A stretch of 64,000 bases of DNA from Oligoflexia bacterium (GTDB taxonomy: Bacteria > Bdellovibrionota > Bacteriovoracia > Bacteriovoracales > Bacteriovoracaceae). This document shows, piece after piece, positions 1 through 10,396 of this stretch; within the stretch, counting starts at the first letter, position 1, and the number at the start of each line of letters is the position of its first letter. A program made the position numbers and the translations under genes. Below the pieces are notes generated by a model, which was given only the letters and a program-made list of their open reading frames with translations, was not told the DNA's origin and ran no database searches. The stretch covers positions 124,001 through 188,000 of the forward strand of contig JADFZW010000004.1 in the NCBI GenBank assembly GCA_015232355.1. Reading direction: 5' to 3'.

Positions 1-554
1 ATTTTTATCGATGAATTAGGCAATATTTGAAAATTAAGTAGCTTTTGTAATCTAGAATCAGAGTTTGTATTAATGTAAGCAACTTTATAAGTTTCATCAA
101 TTTCTCCCTCTGCTAAAGACATAACTGCACTATGGATGGAATCTTGATGATTTTTACAACAATCACCTTCGGGAATTTTAATTCCATGAGGACATAGTTT
201 AGGGTGCCCCAATAGAGTGCAGATGCTATCTACAATCTCCGGAATTAAAACATGTTCAAATTCACATGCTTTGCTTTCTATTTCATCAAGTTTCATTCCT
301 AAAACATCAGTTAATAATCTTTCGGCCAGTCGGTGAGATCTCACAACTTGCCTTGCATGCGAATTACCTTTGGCCGTCATTTTAATAATTTCATTATTAA
401 CTGTTATGTATTCTAACTTTTCTAAATCTCGAATAACTTCAACGCCAAAGGTACCTAAGTCATGTTGAGCGAAACCACTAATATTGGCCTCACCATGACG
501 TTCAAGTAAGTGCCAAATAATTTCTAAACATTCTTCAATATCATGTCTTTTCAT
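1..554 (-). CDS. DtxR-family metal-dependent regulator, 3' end outside the window
   Basis: I translated this from the ATG at 552-554. It begins MKRHDIEECLEIIWHLLERH and remains open to the window edge, so the C-terminus is missing. It has the N-terminal helix-turn-helix of DtxR/MntR-type repressors, then the helical metal-binding and dimerisation region, and the start of a FeoA-like SH3 domain. A cysteine motif, CTLLGHP followed by CPHG and GDCC, matches the second DtxR protein at 3602-4288. The start lies one base beyond the feoB stop, so the two are translationally linked. Family knowledge: such proteins sense Fe2+ or Mn2+ and repress uptake genes. I infer iron-responsive control of the neighbouring feo genes. 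The extra cysteines could bind a metal or an Fe-S cluster, but this is untested. Confidence 0.85.
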   Translation of the reverse strand, partial: MKRHDIEECLEIIWHLLERHGEANISGFAQHDLGTFGVEVIRDLEKLEYITVNNEIIKMTAKGNSHARQVVRSHRLAERLLTDVLGMKLDEIESKACEFEHVLIPEIVDSICTLLGHPKLCPHGIKIPEGDCCKNHQDSIHSAVMSLAEGEIDETYKVAYINTNSDSRLQKLLNFQILPNSSIK

Positions 555-555
555 A

Positions 556-2544
556 TTATATTTTACTCGATAATTTATAGAGCCAGTTTACTGCTCCACC
601 AGTTAATATAGCTGCAACAAGAATAATTACTCTCATCACTATCGCCTGTTTTAATTTTATCTGTTTAATTATGGCCATAAGGTTAGCAAAGCAAGGCCCT
701 AGCGTAGTTATTATAATTAAACTAACTATTATTTGTAGATGAGATAAAGAATTACTTGCACTCAAATTTAATAATTGAACTGCTCCTGCTTCATGTTTTA
801 CTAGACATAAGAGAAAAGCATCAACTGTTTGAATGGGAAGTGATAAAAATGAAACTACAATTGGTGTTAAAGCTTTTTTAATAATTATAAGAGCATGAGT
901 TTGATCAAGAACAAAGAGTAGAAAAGCTCCAATCATAAAAAGTGGAGGAATCTCTTTTAAAAACCACTTCATTCGATAATAAAGTTTCAAAAAAATATCT
1001 TGAAATTTTGGAATTCTAATCGGAGGAATTTCCAATATAAAATCAGTACGAATATCATCTTTTAAAATTTTATTTAAAATAATGCCGGCACAAAACTCTG
1101 CGATTACTAAACTAGTAAATACAATCACAAAAGCACTAAAAGAACTGGAGGCCAAAATTCCCAATATTAATCCCATTTGAGGAGAGCAAGGAATGGCAAA
1201 AGCAATTAAGAAGATCGCAATATATCTCTCTTTTTTAGAAGATAAGATTTGAGTTGTTAATGTGGCCATAGTTTTACAACCAAAAGCAAGCATCAAAGGT
1301 AATATAGATTGGCCGCTAAGACCTAATTTTTTTGTAAATCTTGAAACTAAAATACAGACATTGGTAAAATATCCTGAATCTTCCATCATATTTAAAATTA
1401 AAAAAAACATACAGAGGATAGGAAGAGCAGTGGCCAAAGCGTTACCTAGTCCTGTAGAAAGAATCCCATATTCACCCACCAAAAAATCTCGAAGTATTTT
1501 ATGTTCAATATTTTGACCTATCAATTGGTAGAGAGGATGAAAGATATAATTTTCTAAAAAACTTACCATTGTGTTTGCGGCCAACTGACCTACAAGAAGG
1601 TAAGTGAGATACATTACAAGCGCCAGGATTGGCCAGCCCCAAATAGGATGACGAGAATATCGACCAATTTTTTCTTGAATATTGCTGGCGCTAATTTGAG
1701 ATTCTTTAATAATATTTTCAGCAATTTCATCTACCCAATTTAATCTGGCGATTGTTATTTGATTAAAAAAATTATAATTAAGATTATTTTTATATCTAAT
1801 AATCCTTTCTTTTACTTTTTTTATTACCTGCTCTCCATAGGTATCTTTAACAAGTAATTCTACACTCAAATCTTCAAGTAAAAGCAGAATTTTCATAGAG
1901 GTACTTAGAGTAGAGTGTGAGTGTGAGTGTGAGTGTGAAGTTAAAACTTCATCAATAACATTTATTCCATGTTTGATGGTATCATTATATTTCACCAAAG
2001 ATTCTCTAAAATTTCTTTGCTGAGGATTTTTTTTAAGTGCTATCAAAATCTCTTTAGCTAAATCTGCAAATCCTTTTCCCTCTGGAGCTATTGATTCAAC
2101 AGTGGGAATTCCAGTTAGTTGCTCTAATTTTTTTGAATCAAGCCATATTCCTTTTTTATGAGTTTCATCAATAAAGTTTAATACTAAAATCATTGGAGTA
2201 TTTAGTTCGAGCAGTTGAGCAGTTAAGAAAAGCGATTTTTCAATCTTATTTGAATTCAGAGATTGAATAATTAAATCTGGTGACTCCTTAATGATCATGT
2301 TTCTAACTGAAATTTCATCCTCTGAAGTTGTCACAAGAGTATTTAATCCCGGACTATCAATAAGTTCAAATTTTTCATCATTTATTTGTAGAGTAGTTCT
2401 TATGGGTTCAATAGTTGTATATGGGTAATTAGCTACAATCGAATATTTTTTTTGACCTTTTATAGAGTAAACCTTACTTAGTTTATTAAATAGAATGCTT
2501 TTGCCTGAATTGGGATCGCCTACTATAATAACTTTTTTACTCAT
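556..2544 (-). CDS. feoB: FeoB ferrous iron transporter (copy 1)
   Basis: This is a 662-residue inner-membrane Fe2+ transporter with an N-terminal G domain. G1 is GDPNSGKS at residues 9-16, G2 is around PYTTIEP (41-47), G3 is DSPG (63-66) and G4 is NFIDE near 123. The second half carries FeoB membrane segments with two gate-type repeats. The linker between the halves has a (Ser-His)4 run from a (GTGTGA)-type DNA repeat at about 1918-1938, which is unusual and might bind metal. The length is slightly below typical FeoB (about 700-770). It lies between a PAS-LuxR gene and a DtxR gene, with a second, divergent FeoB at 4314-6386. In magnetotactic bacteria a dedicated FeoB often supplies magnetosome iron, but whether this copy does is inference. 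Confidence 0.93.
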   Translation of the reverse strand: MSKKVIIVGDPNSGKSILFNKLSKVYSIKGQKKYSIVANYPYTTIEPIRTTLQINDEKFELIDSPGLNTLVTTSEDEISVRNMIIKESPDLIIQSLNSNKIEKSLFLTAQLLELNTPMILVLNFIDETHKKGIWLDSKKLEQLTGIPTVESIAPEGKGFADLAKEILIALKKNPQQRNFRESLVKYNDTIKHGINVIDEVLTSHSHSHSHSTLSTSMKILLLLEDLSVELLVKDTYGEQVIKKVKERIIRYKNNLNYNFFNQITIARLNWVDEIAENIIKESQISASNIQEKIGRYSRHPIWGWPILALVMYLTYLLVGQLAANTMVSFLENYIFHPLYQLIGQNIEHKILRDFLVGEYGILSTGLGNALATALPILCMFFLILNMMEDSGYFTNVCILVSRFTKKLGLSGQSILPLMLAFGCKTMATLTTQILSSKKERYIAIFLIAFAIPCSPQMGLILGILASSSFSAFVIVFTSLVIAEFCAGIILNKILKDDIRTDFILEIPPIRIPKFQDIFLKLYYRMKWFLKEIPPLFMIGAFLLFVLDQTHALIIIKKALTPIVVSFLSLPIQTVDAFLLCLVKHEAGAVQLLNLSASNSLSHLQIIVSLIIITTLGPCFANLMAIIKQIKLKQAIVMRVIILVAAILTGGAVNWLYKLSSKI

Positions 2545-2709
2545 AACTACCTATAACCCGTGAGAGATGATCAATAATTCTATATCAATAATTCTATAAA
2601 GGATTTGTGGATTTTATTATGAACTAAAAAAATCAAAAGTCTAAGTCAAAAAACCAGAATATATCAGTCAAGTATACTGCTCAAGCACTGCTCAAACACT
2701 ACTCAAACA

Positions 2710-3597
2710 CTACTCAAACATTTCATGCAAATAAGTTTTTAAATTAATAGGTTTATTTGTAAGTCCTAATTTTTTTCTTATTCTCTCTTTGTGCAATTGA
2801 ACTGTAGATACAGCAATATTTAAAAAATCAGCAATCTCTTTTGCTTGATGGCCACTTCTTATCAGTTGACCGATTTTTGTTTCCATTGGAGATAGTTTTA
2901 ATTTGAATGAATTAGTCTTGCGATAATAATCAGAATATAGAAAACTTAAATTCTTTTCCAACAACTCCAATAGCTCTAATTTTGCATTATCATGTAATAA
3001 ATTTTTCTTAATCCTTTGTAATATTGGTTTTATATTTTTTTCTACATTAAGATTTATATTATCTTTCAGTGCTATCTTTTCTTCTTCAATATGTGATAAA
3101 ACTTTTTTCAAGACGCAATTTGTTTCTTCTAGTTCAAGGTTTGCTTTTTTTATTTTTTCTTCGGCACTCTTTCTCTCAGAAATATCTTTAAAGTCTTCCA
3201 CCACACCAATCAAAACACCCTTGTCATCCACAAAAGGAGTTGCAGTAATAATACAAGGGACAAAAGAACCATCACATCTACTCTTTAATACTTCTGCCTC
3301 AAAACGCTTTTCTCCATTTATTATTTTAGTTATTGGACAATCATCGGTATGGCATAATGGACCTTTGAAAATTTCAAAACATTTTTTCCCTTTAACATCC
3401 TCTCTTTTTACTTTGGCCAGATCTAGAAACGTATCATTTACCCTCAGAGTATTAAAATTTTTATCGATCACTCTCATACCATCAGCAGAAGTATTGAAAA
3501 TTTGCATCAATTCCATCTCTAATACTTTTTGACGATTAACTTGCTTATTAAGAGCAGAAATTATTTTAATTAACTCACTTTTTGTTTTCTTTTCCAT
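2710..3597 (-). CDS. PAS-domain protein with C-terminal LuxR-type DNA-binding helix-turn-helix
   Basis: This 295-residue cytoplasmic regulator has a coiled-coil start (about 1-30) and a PAS domain (about 25-145, with the PAS-associated ending VVEDFKDISERK). A second coiled coil (about 145-185) follows, and then a LuxR/GerE helix-turn-helix (about 235-290, with SPMETKIGQLIRSG, KEIADFLNIAVSTVQLH and IRKKLGL). Unlike a response regulator it has no receiver domain, so any signal must come through PAS. It sits in one minus-strand run with the Feo and DtxR genes: 4 bases after the upstream dtxR, and about 165 bases before feoB. It may tie iron uptake to redox or a ligand, but this is inferred from position only. 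The C-terminus lies next to an 11-bp tandem repeat at about 2685-2717. Confidence 0.8.
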   Translation of the reverse strand: MEKKTKSELIKIISALNKQVNRQKVLEMELMQIFNTSADGMRVIDKNFNTLRVNDTFLDLAKVKREDVKGKKCFEIFKGPLCHTDDCPITKIINGEKRFEAEVLKSRCDGSFVPCIITATPFVDDKGVLIGVVEDFKDISERKSAEEKIKKANLELEETNCVLKKVLSHIEEEKIALKDNINLNVEKNIKPILQRIKKNLLHDNAKLELLELLEKNLSFLYSDYYRKTNSFKLKLSPMETKIGQLIRSGHQAKEIADFLNIAVSTVQLHKERIRKKLGLTNKPINLKTYLHEMFE

Positions 3598-3601
3598 TTA
3601 T

Positions 3602-4288
3602 TTATTTCAAAAAAGTTTTTCTCTTTAATACAAATATATTTTTAACAATTTCATCATCTAGTGCCAGCTCTGTATTTTCAAATTTAATACAAAAAGCTGG
3701 CGAGGTCATATGAACAGTTACTATCACACCAGGATTTAAACCAAAGGAGATTAATTGATGAAGTTGAGCATGATTATCTGGCCTAATGTAAGCTACTTTC
3801 CCACTCTCCCCAGGTAACAACTCACTAAGCCCCATTAAAACTCGCTCTACTTTATCAATCATCGTTCCACAACACTTTCCACGAGGAATAGGATCTCCAT
3901 TGGGACAAACATCAGGATGCCCGAGTAAAGTACAGATGGACTCTTCTACCTCAGGAAGAAGTGTATGCTCTATTTTACAGGCCAATTCCTCCATTTGAGA
4001 GTTTCGTAATTTTAAAATGGAATGTAGTAAAACCTTGGCCAAACGTTGTCTTCTAATAATTTTTTCAGTAAATATTCTTCCCTCTTTAGAAAAAAGAATT
4101 CTCTTTCCATCTCTAACAATCAATCCCTTGGAATCAATGTACTCTATATCAGTTTCAGAAAAATCAACTACACACTTTTGACGAATAGATTCTATGGAAG
4201 ATTCCTTTCTCTCCGCCATAACCCAAATTGCCTCTAAAATTTCCTCATGTTTTTCACTAAGATTATTCATATTCATATTCATATTCAT
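3602..4288 (-). CDS. DtxR-family iron-dependent regulator with FeoA-like C-terminal domain
   Basis: This 228-residue protein has an N-terminal winged helix (about 8-70), a dimerisation and metal-binding helical region (about 70-150) and a C-terminal FeoA/SH3-like domain (about 155-225). The motif CTLLGHPDVCPNG, followed by PIPRGKCC, gives a four-cysteine set shared with the partial regulator at 1-554. Standard MntR or IdeR proteins lack these cysteines. The first ATG is chosen because GGGAGAG lies about 8 bases upstream. The gene opens with four ATGAAT units that encode an Met-Asn tandem tail. It lies 25 bases downstream of feoB copy 2, so it probably regulates the operon that encodes it. Confidence 0.87.
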   Translation of the reverse strand: MNMNMNMNNLSEKHEEILEAIWVMAERKESSIESIRQKCVVDFSETDIEYIDSKGLIVRDGKRILFSKEGRIFTEKIIRRQRLAKVLLHSILKLRNSQMEELACKIEHTLLPEVEESICTLLGHPDVCPNGDPIPRGKCCGTMIDKVERVLMGLSELLPGESGKVAYIRPDNHAQLHQLISFGLNPGVIVTVHMTSPAFCIKFENTELALDDEIVKNIFVLKRKTFLK

Positions 4289-4313
4289 CTAATTCTCTCC
4301 CTCGCTTATTCCC

Positions 4314-6386
4314 TTACATAAATGTAATTCCAAATATATGACAAGTATGATTTACAGCACTACTAATAATTATCGCCCAAATCATAACTAGCGATACAAT
4401 AGCGAGTGCAATCTTTGGCCCACGTTCCTTAACCACAACTATAAATGTGTTAAGGCACGGTAATAAAAATGTCATCGCTAAAAGATTTACCACTAATTGT
4501 AAATTAGTATAAACTCCACCTGATGCAATTAAATGTTTTAATTCAGTAGCACCATTTTCTTTTCTAATCATGGTCTTGATAAAAACTTGAATACTCTTTT
4601 CAGGAAGCCCCATCAGATTACCTACAACAGGTTTTAATAAATTTTCTAAAATTGCCAGTCCACCACTTCTTTGAAATAGAAACAAAACTACAGAAGCAAA
4701 AATAAAAATAGGTATCGCCTCTTTCATAAAGAAATACACTCTCAATGCTGCTCTTTTTATTACAGACCACATATGAGGAATACGCATCGGAGTAATCTCC
4801 AACAGAAGTGGCGTTCGCTTACCAAATAATAATTTATTGGCAAAGTAACCGGCAACCAAAACTTGCAAACTCAAAGTTCCAAAAACTGCCAAAGTTGCAG
4901 TAAAGGGCATTCTTCCTAAAATTATAAACATCAATCCTAAAACAGGTGCGCAGGGAAAACCAAGTAGAAGTAAAAATGTGGCCAAAGTTCTCTCTTTCTT
5001 TGTATCCAACATCCGAGTAGTTAATACCGCCATAGTTACACAAGATAGGCCCATAATCAAAGGTACTACCCCCTTTCCATTTAAACCAATCTTTTGAAGT
5101 ACTTTATCGAGGAGAAAAGAGAGTCGGGGCAAATATCCTGAATCTTCCAATACACCAAAAAAAATATAAAAACAAAAAAGCACTGGCAATACTAACCCTA
5201 ATGCTAAAAAAACTCCTGCTGGTAAAATTCCAAAATCAGCATCCATAAACATATCACGAATGAATGGACTTGGAAGAAAACTAAATAATTTATTACAAAA
5301 AGGAATAATAATTCCGCTAAAAAATTTATCATTGATCATATCAACAACATAAGTGGCGCTAAATACTCCAATGAAAATATACATAACATAAATCACTACT
5401 ATGGCAATAGGTACACCAGTCTTTACCTGCATACACCAATGGCCCAATCTTTCAGTAAAAACACTCTTTTTCACCTCTCGAAGTTGTTGTACTTCCTTTA
5501 AGATCTCCTCCGCTTTTTTATTAAAGAGATTAGTAATTAAAATATTATATGGAGTATTCTCGCTCTTTTGGTACTCGAACCGTAGATCTTTTAATTGATT
5601 TAAAACTTCTTCGCCAAAAATATTTTTTATATAATTTTCCGCACTCTTATCTGCAACTAACAACAGTAATGCTATCCCTCTGTAATTATAATTCGCTTCT
5701 TTTATTTCATCTTTCAATTCATCTTTCAGTTCATACTGTGATAACAATTTTTCTGTAATTCTTATAAACTCTTCTATCTTTTGCGGATATTTAATTAGTT
5801 TATTTGGAATACGCATGGATGTGGTTAATTTTGCTTTAATCTCTTTTATTCCCACTCCCTCAGTTGCGATGGAAGAGCAAACATCAACGCCTAATATCTC
5901 TGAGAGCCGTTTAAGATCAATTTCAATTCCTCGACTATCAATTTCATCCATCATATTTAAATTAAAAAGCATTGGTACTGAGTACTCAGCATATTGAATT
6001 GCCAACGCCAACGAGCGCTTCAAATTCTTCGCATCCGCAACTAATAGCGCTCCTTCAATACGATCATTTTCCAGGCCAATATTTTTAATTTTCTTTATTC
6101 GATCAAATGAGAGAAAAAAATCTCGCGAGACTCTCTCATCTTCATTATGAGTAAAGATAGAGCAAGTACCAGGTGTATCGAATGCTGCCAGCCCATCTAT
6201 TCCTTTAATAGCGCCAGCAGAAATTGAAACCGTGGTTCCAGGATAATTAACACTCTTCGTATCCGTTCCACACATCTTTGCAAATATTGTGCTTTTGCCA
6301 ACACACATATTTCCAACAATTGCTACTCCACGCATACGAGAATTTGCATCTTGTTCTCTTGTTGCATCTCTTGTTGTATTTCTCAT
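4314..6386 (-). CDS. feoB: FeoB ferrous iron transporter (copy 2)
   Basis: This 690-residue protein is the first gene of the minus-strand iron operon. Its G domain has G1 GNMCVGKS (about 25-32), G2 around YPGTT, G3 DTPGT, G4 NMMDE and the SIATEG switch. The membrane half has the FeoB gate and core regions with several prolines and cysteines in the helices (for example GFPCAPVLG and LPCLN). It differs clearly from copy 1, so the pair is not a recent duplication. The start has a weak AAGG about 5 bases upstream, and there is no better internal start. Divergent transcription from the sulfate transporter leaves only 78 bases for both promoters. Two different FeoBs suggest separate roles, such as housekeeping and magnetosome iron, but this is inference. 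Confidence 0.93.
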   Translation of the reverse strand: MRNTTRDATREQDANSRMRGVAIVGNMCVGKSTIFAKMCGTDTKSVNYPGTTVSISAGAIKGIDGLAAFDTPGTCSIFTHNEDERVSRDFFLSFDRIKKIKNIGLENDRIEGALLVADAKNLKRSLALAIQYAEYSVPMLFNLNMMDEIDSRGIEIDLKRLSEILGVDVCSSIATEGVGIKEIKAKLTTSMRIPNKLIKYPQKIEEFIRITEKLLSQYELKDELKDEIKEANYNYRGIALLLLVADKSAENYIKNIFGEEVLNQLKDLRFEYQKSENTPYNILITNLFNKKAEEILKEVQQLREVKKSVFTERLGHWCMQVKTGVPIAIVVIYVMYIFIGVFSATYVVDMINDKFFSGIIIPFCNKLFSFLPSPFIRDMFMDADFGILPAGVFLALGLVLPVLFCFYIFFGVLEDSGYLPRLSFLLDKVLQKIGLNGKGVVPLIMGLSCVTMAVLTTRMLDTKKERTLATFLLLLGFPCAPVLGLMFIILGRMPFTATLAVFGTLSLQVLVAGYFANKLLFGKRTPLLLEITPMRIPHMWSVIKRAALRVYFFMKEAIPIFIFASVVLFLFQRSGGLAILENLLKPVVGNLMGLPEKSIQVFIKTMIRKENGATELKHLIASGGVYTNLQLVVNLLAMTFLLPCLNTFIVVVKERGPKIALAIVSLVMIWAIIISSAVNHTCHIFGITFM

Positions 6387-6464
6387 TTTACCTTTTAAAA
6401 TAAGTAGGACTTTGTTATATTCAACTCAATTATTAAACATATACATATATTAGGATGATGATAG

Positions 6465-7670
6465 ATGCTCTCAACACAAAATTCAACACTATCTCGATTC
6501 TCTTTTTATTTTTATCTTTATTTTTCTATTCTTATTTTGTCTATTTCTACTTTTTCTACTTTATATGTAAAATATGCAAATGCTGATTTAATCACCATTC
6601 TCAATGTCTCCTATGATCCCACTCGTGAATTTTACAAAGAGTTCAATACTCAATTTGAAAAATACTGGGAGGAAAACCAAAAGAAGAAAGGAATAAATCA
6701 AAAAGTTGTAATTAATCAATCTCACGGTGGCTCTGGAGTGCAGGCAAGAGCAATAATGTCTGGTCTAGAGGCAGATGTTGCAACTCTGGCCCTAGCATAT
6801 GATATTGATGCCATCAATTCAGATGCCATCAATTCAAAGTCACAATCACAGTCTCAACCAAAACTTTTAGATAGTAATTGGCAAAAACGTCTTCCTTATA
6901 ACAGTTGCCCGTACACATCAACGATAATTTTTTTAGTACGCAAAGGCAATCCCAAGAATATACGTGATTGGGACGATCTAATCAAAAATAATGTTGAAGT
7001 TATTATGCCCAATCCAAAGACCTCTGGGGCCGCTCGTTGGAATTATTTAGCAGCATGGGGATATGCTTTAAATTATAAATTAGCAAAATTAGGAGGAGAT
7101 CTAACAAAAATCTCTCAACCACAATTTGCACCCCAAGTTTTAGAGGCAGAAAAATATGCTAAAACTTTTATTACTTCACTCTATAAACAAGTCTCTGTCT
7201 TAGATACTGGCGCTCGTGGCTCGACTACCACGTTTATAAATCGTAATATTGGTGATGTTTTAGTTACATGGGAAAATGAGGTTCTCTTGGCGTTTTATAA
7301 TTTAAACTCAGATAAGTCAGACAAGTCAGGCAAGTCAGATAAGTTTGAAATTGTAATTCCATCAATTAGTATTTCCGCCGAACCTCCAGTTGCTGTTATT
7401 GATAAAGTTGTAGATAAGAGAGGAACAAGAGCAGTAGCGGAAGCTTATTTAAAATATCTCTATAGTCCCACAGGACAAACTTTGGCCGCTAAACATTTTT
7501 ATCGTCCAATTAATAACGACTATGTAACTGAGAAAAAATATCTGCAAAAATTTTCAAAGATAAAACTCTTTTCATTAAATGATGTCTTTGGTGATTGGAA
7601 TAAAGCACACAAAATTCATTTTGCAGACAAAGGAATTTTTGATCAAATCTATCAACCCCAAAAAAAATAA
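6465..7670 (+). CDS. Sulfate ABC transporter, periplasmic substrate-binding protein
   Basis: This 401-residue exported protein has a long N-terminal hydrophobic segment (about 12-40) that serves as signal peptide. The mature part shows sulfate-binding signatures: [11 protein letters not shown] near the start and [13 protein letters not shown] (about 84-96), the phosphate/sulfate-type anion loop. It resembles Sbp/CysP. Two low-complexity insertions ([13 protein letters not shown] and [11 protein letters not shown]) come from short tandem DNA repeats and probably sit in surface loops. The start follows an AGGA about 9 bases upstream. It is the first gene of a four-gene importer operon. Specificity for sulfate over molybdate is inferred from these motifs and from the CysT/CysW/CysA partners. 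Confidence 0.92.
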   Translation: MLSTQNSTLSRFSFYFYLYFSILILSISTFSTLYVKYANADLITILNVSYDPTREFYKEFNTQFEKYWEENQKKKGINQKVVINQSHGGSGVQARAIMSGLEADVATLALAYDIDAINSDAINSKSQSQSQPKLLDSNWQKRLPYNSCPYTSTIIFLVRKGNPKNIRDWDDLIKNNVEVIMPNPKTSGAARWNYLAAWGYALNYKLAKLGGDLTKISQPQFAPQVLEAEKYAKTFITSLYKQVSVLDTGARGSTTTFINRNIGDVLVTWENEVLLAFYNLNSDKSDKSGKSDKFEIVIPSISISAEPPVAVIDKVVDKRGTRAVAEAYLKYLYSPTGQTLAAKHFYRPINNDYVTEKKYLQKFSKIKLFSLNDVFGDWNKAHKIHFADKGIFDQIYQPQKK

Positions 7671-7691
7671 ACTAAAAAAAAATAAATTAAA

Positions 7692-8549
7692 ATGGTAAAA
7701 AAATTTAAAGAGTTTAGTGCTATTCCAGGGTTCTCACTAACTCTCGGCATATCTTTAATGTATCTATGCTTGCTAGTCTTTTTACCTCTGGCCGCCTTAA
7801 CCATTAAGGCCAGTGAAATAGGAATTGATGGATTTATTCAAGAGGTTTTAGATGCCAGAGTTTTAACATCATTTAAACTTACCTTTGGTTGCTCTCTCTT
7901 GGCGGCCATCATTAATACAATATTTGGAACTATTGTCGCCTGGTTTTTAGTGCGTATTCGTATTCCTCTTCTTATAAAAAAATTTCTGGATTCAATTATC
8001 GATCTTCCTCTAGCACTACCAACTGCTGTAAGTGGTATGGCCTTAACCACTTTGTATACAGAATCAGGATGGATTGGAAAATTTTTAAAAGATACTTTTA
8101 ATATGAAAGTTGCCTTTACTCCACTAGGAATTGTAGTAGCGATGATCTTTATTGGAATCCCATTCGTAGTTCGCACCGTGGGGCCAGTATTATCATCTAT
8201 TGAAGATGAACTTGAAGAGGCTGCACTCTCTCTTGGCGCTAACAGGTGGCAAATTTTTATTAAAATTATCGCACCAACAATTTTCCCCTCAGTGATCACT
8301 GGTTTCACATTAGCATTCGCTCGCGCACTAGGAGAGTACGGCACGGTTATTTTTATAGCTGGCAATATGCCTATGAAAACAGAGATCGCTGCACTATTAA
8401 TTTATACTAAGTTAGAACAATTTAATTTTGTCTCTGCTACCGCAATTGCAATGACCATGTTACTTTTTTCTTTTATACTTTTACTTATTATAAATTTATT
8501 TCAATCTTGGGTAAGTAAGAGAGCAATGGGTACACAAGGTGATTCATAA
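7692..8549 (+). CDS. cysT: Sulfate ABC transporter permease CysT (CysU)
   Basis: This 285-residue inner-membrane permease has about six hydrophobic segments. The binding-protein-dependent transport loop is EEAALSLGANRWQIFIKI near residues 175-192, which contacts the ATPase. The ending ALGEYGTVIFIAGNMP is characteristic of CysT/CysU. It lies 21 bases after the binding protein and overlaps the next permease by 11 bases, so translation is coupled. It pairs with the CysW homologue to form the sulfate channel. Confidence 0.92.
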   Translation: MVKKFKEFSAIPGFSLTLGISLMYLCLLVFLPLAALTIKASEIGIDGFIQEVLDARVLTSFKLTFGCSLLAAIINTIFGTIVAWFLVRIRIPLLIKKFLDSIIDLPLALPTAVSGMALTTLYTESGWIGKFLKDTFNMKVAFTPLGIVVAMIFIGIPFVVRTVGPVLSSIEDELEEAALSLGANRWQIFIKIIAPTIFPSVITGFTLAFARALGEYGTVIFIAGNMPMKTEIAALLIYTKLEQFNFVSATAIAMTMLLFSFILLLIINLFQSWVSKRAMGTQGDS

Positions 8550-9381
8550 AAATCCTCCAATTAATTCAGTCAATATAATCAATGTAATCAATGTAATTAT
8601 ATCTATAATCGCTATCGCATTTTTATTTATATTTTTAATTCTTCCTCTAGCAATTATTCTCATTGAAGGTTTTAATAGTGGTTTGTCCATTTGGTGGGAT
8701 AGTATTAAAAATGAAGAGACACTCTCAGCACTCTACCTAACATTAATTGTTGCAGTAATTGTAGTTCCAATAAATCTCATCTTTGGAGTTTTAGTATCTT
8801 GGTCCTTAACAAAATTTAAATTTAAAGGTCGAAACCTAATAATCACTTTAATCGATTTACCATTTGCCATATCACCAACTATCTCTGGATTAATGTATGT
8901 ATTGTTGTTTGGTATCTATGGTTGGTTTGGTCCACTTCTAATCAAATACAACTTCAAAATAATTTACGCTATACCAGGTATAATACTAGTCACACTATTT
9001 GTAACTCTTCCATTTATTGCTCGTGAATTAATTCCGCTGATGACCGAGCAAGGAACAGAAGAAGAGTTAGCGGCCATAAGTTTAGGCGCCAATGGATGGC
9101 AAACATTTTGGAAAATCACTCTACCAAATATTAAATTAGGATTACTCTGTGGAATAATATTATGTATCGCTCGAACCATTGGAGAATTTGGAGCGGTTTC
9201 AGTAGTCTCAGGCCACATTCGAGGTGCCACCAACACTCTTCCACTACAAGTAGAAATTCTCTATAACGAATATAATTTTTCTGCTGCCTTTGCCATCAGT
9301 TCACTCTTTGTAGCAGTAGCAATATTAACTCTTATTTTTAAACATATTATAAATTATGAATATAATCGTAAAAAATATTAG
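8539..9381 (+). CDS. cysW: Sulfate ABC transporter permease CysW
   Basis: This 280-residue inner-membrane permease partners CysT. It contains the EAA-type loop [18 protein letters not shown], and the [16 protein letters not shown] stretch that marks CysW. The predicted start is a GTG inside the 3' end of cysT. The 3' end overlaps cysA by 26 bases. The N-terminus has a repetitive [11 protein letters not shown] stretch arising from a short DNA repeat, which slightly weakens the start choice. Confidence 0.92.
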   Translation: MIHKNPPINSVNIINVINVIISIIAIAFLFIFLILPLAIILIEGFNSGLSIWWDSIKNEETLSALYLTLIVAVIVVPINLIFGVLVSWSLTKFKFKGRNLIITLIDLPFAISPTISGLMYVLLFGIYGWFGPLLIKYNFKIIYAIPGIILVTLFVTLPFIARELIPLMTEQGTEEELAAISLGANGWQTFWKITLPNIKLGLLCGIILCIARTIGEFGAVSVVSGHIRGATNTLPLQVEILYNEYNFSAAFAISSLFVAVAILTLIFKHIINYEYNRKKY

Positions 9382-10396
9382 TAAGACCTTTGGAACCTTC
9401 AAGGCATTAGACAATATTAATTTTGAGTTACCACAAAATCAACTGATCGCTCTTCTTGGCCCCTCTGGTTCTGGTAAAACCACTCTACTACGAATTATGG
9501 CCGGTCTGGAAGAACCAGATGTAGATGTCACTATCAAAACAAATAATCACCATCAGCAAGTCAGCTTTAATGGAATAAATATTTTAAATCAACCTCCCGG
9601 TAAAAGACAGATTGGATTTGTATTCCAACATTTTGCTTTGTTTAGACATATGAGTGTCTTTGACAATATTGCATTTGGTTTACAAGTAAAACCCAAAAAA
9701 TTAAGGCCCAGCAAAGATGAGATTAAGAAAAAAGTAAATGAACTTTTACAACTCATAAAACTTGAAAATATGAGTAATCGTTATCCATCCACTCTATCGG
9801 GTGGTCAACGTCAAAGAGTTGCTCTGGCCCGAGCTTTAGCTATAGAACCACAAATTTTATTATTAGATGAACCCTTTGGATCATTAGATGCAAAAGTTAG
9901 AACTGAGATGAGAAGGTGGCTTCGAAATTTGCATGATGCTTTGAAGATAACTGGCATTCTTGTTACTCATGATCAAGAGGAGGCTTTGGAAGTTGCTGAT
10001 ACTGTAATAATCATGAATCAAGGTAAAATAGAGCAAATCGGTACTCCTAATCAGGTTTTTCACTCTCCTGCTAGTGAGTTTGTTATGCGCTTTCTAGGTG
10101 AAGTAAATGTCTTTCAAGAGAGAATAATGGTAAGGCCCCATGAACTAGGTATTCACTTAAGTCCTGATCCTGATCCTGTGAACACCACTAACTCCCTTAT
10201 CTCTGCTCGTATAACAAAGATTTTAACTGCTGGTCCATTTGTTAAGATTGAATTATTAGATAATAATGAACAACTAATTAAAGTTCATATGTCTCATGAA
10301 GAGTATCGCAGTAGTAATTACAAACCAAATGCAAATGTATATGTCTCTGTCTCCTGCAATTTACAAAACTCAAACTCAAACTCAAGCTATCATTAG
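9356..10396 (+). CDS. cysA: Sulfate ABC transporter ATPase CysA
   Basis: This 346-residue cytoplasmic ATPase energises the CysTW channel. Walker A is GPSGSGKTT (about 35-43), the Q-loop is VFQHFALF, the signature is LSGGQRQR, Walker B is [12 protein letters not shown] and the switch is THDQEEALE. The C-terminal third is a regulatory TOBE/CysA-type domain with the MVRPHELGI motif. The start overlaps cysW by 26 bases. The TAG stop at 10394-10396 interlocks with the TAA stop of the convergent gene at 10393, so the two stops share bases and there is no room for a terminator between the genes. Confidence 0.94.
   Translation: MNIIVKNISKTFGTFKALDNINFELPQNQLIALLGPSGSGKTTLLRIMAGLEEPDVDVTIKTNNHHQQVSFNGINILNQPPGKRQIGFVFQHFALFRHMSVFDNIAFGLQVKPKKLRPSKDEIKKKVNELLQLIKLENMSNRYPSTLSGGQRQRVALARALAIEPQILLLDEPFGSLDAKVRTEMRRWLRNLHDALKITGILVTHDQEEALEVADTVIIMNQGKIEQIGTPNQVFHSPASEFVMRFLGEVNVFQERIMVRPHELGIHLSPDPDPVNTTNSLISARITKILTAGPFVKIELLDNNEQLIKVHMSHEEYRSSNYKPNANVYVSVSCNLQNSNSNSSYH

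Noticed and set aside
6465-10396. Molybdate rather than sulfate importer
   Set aside because: Two separate permeases (CysT and CysW types) and the sulfate-type SHGGSG loop in the binding protein favour sulfate.
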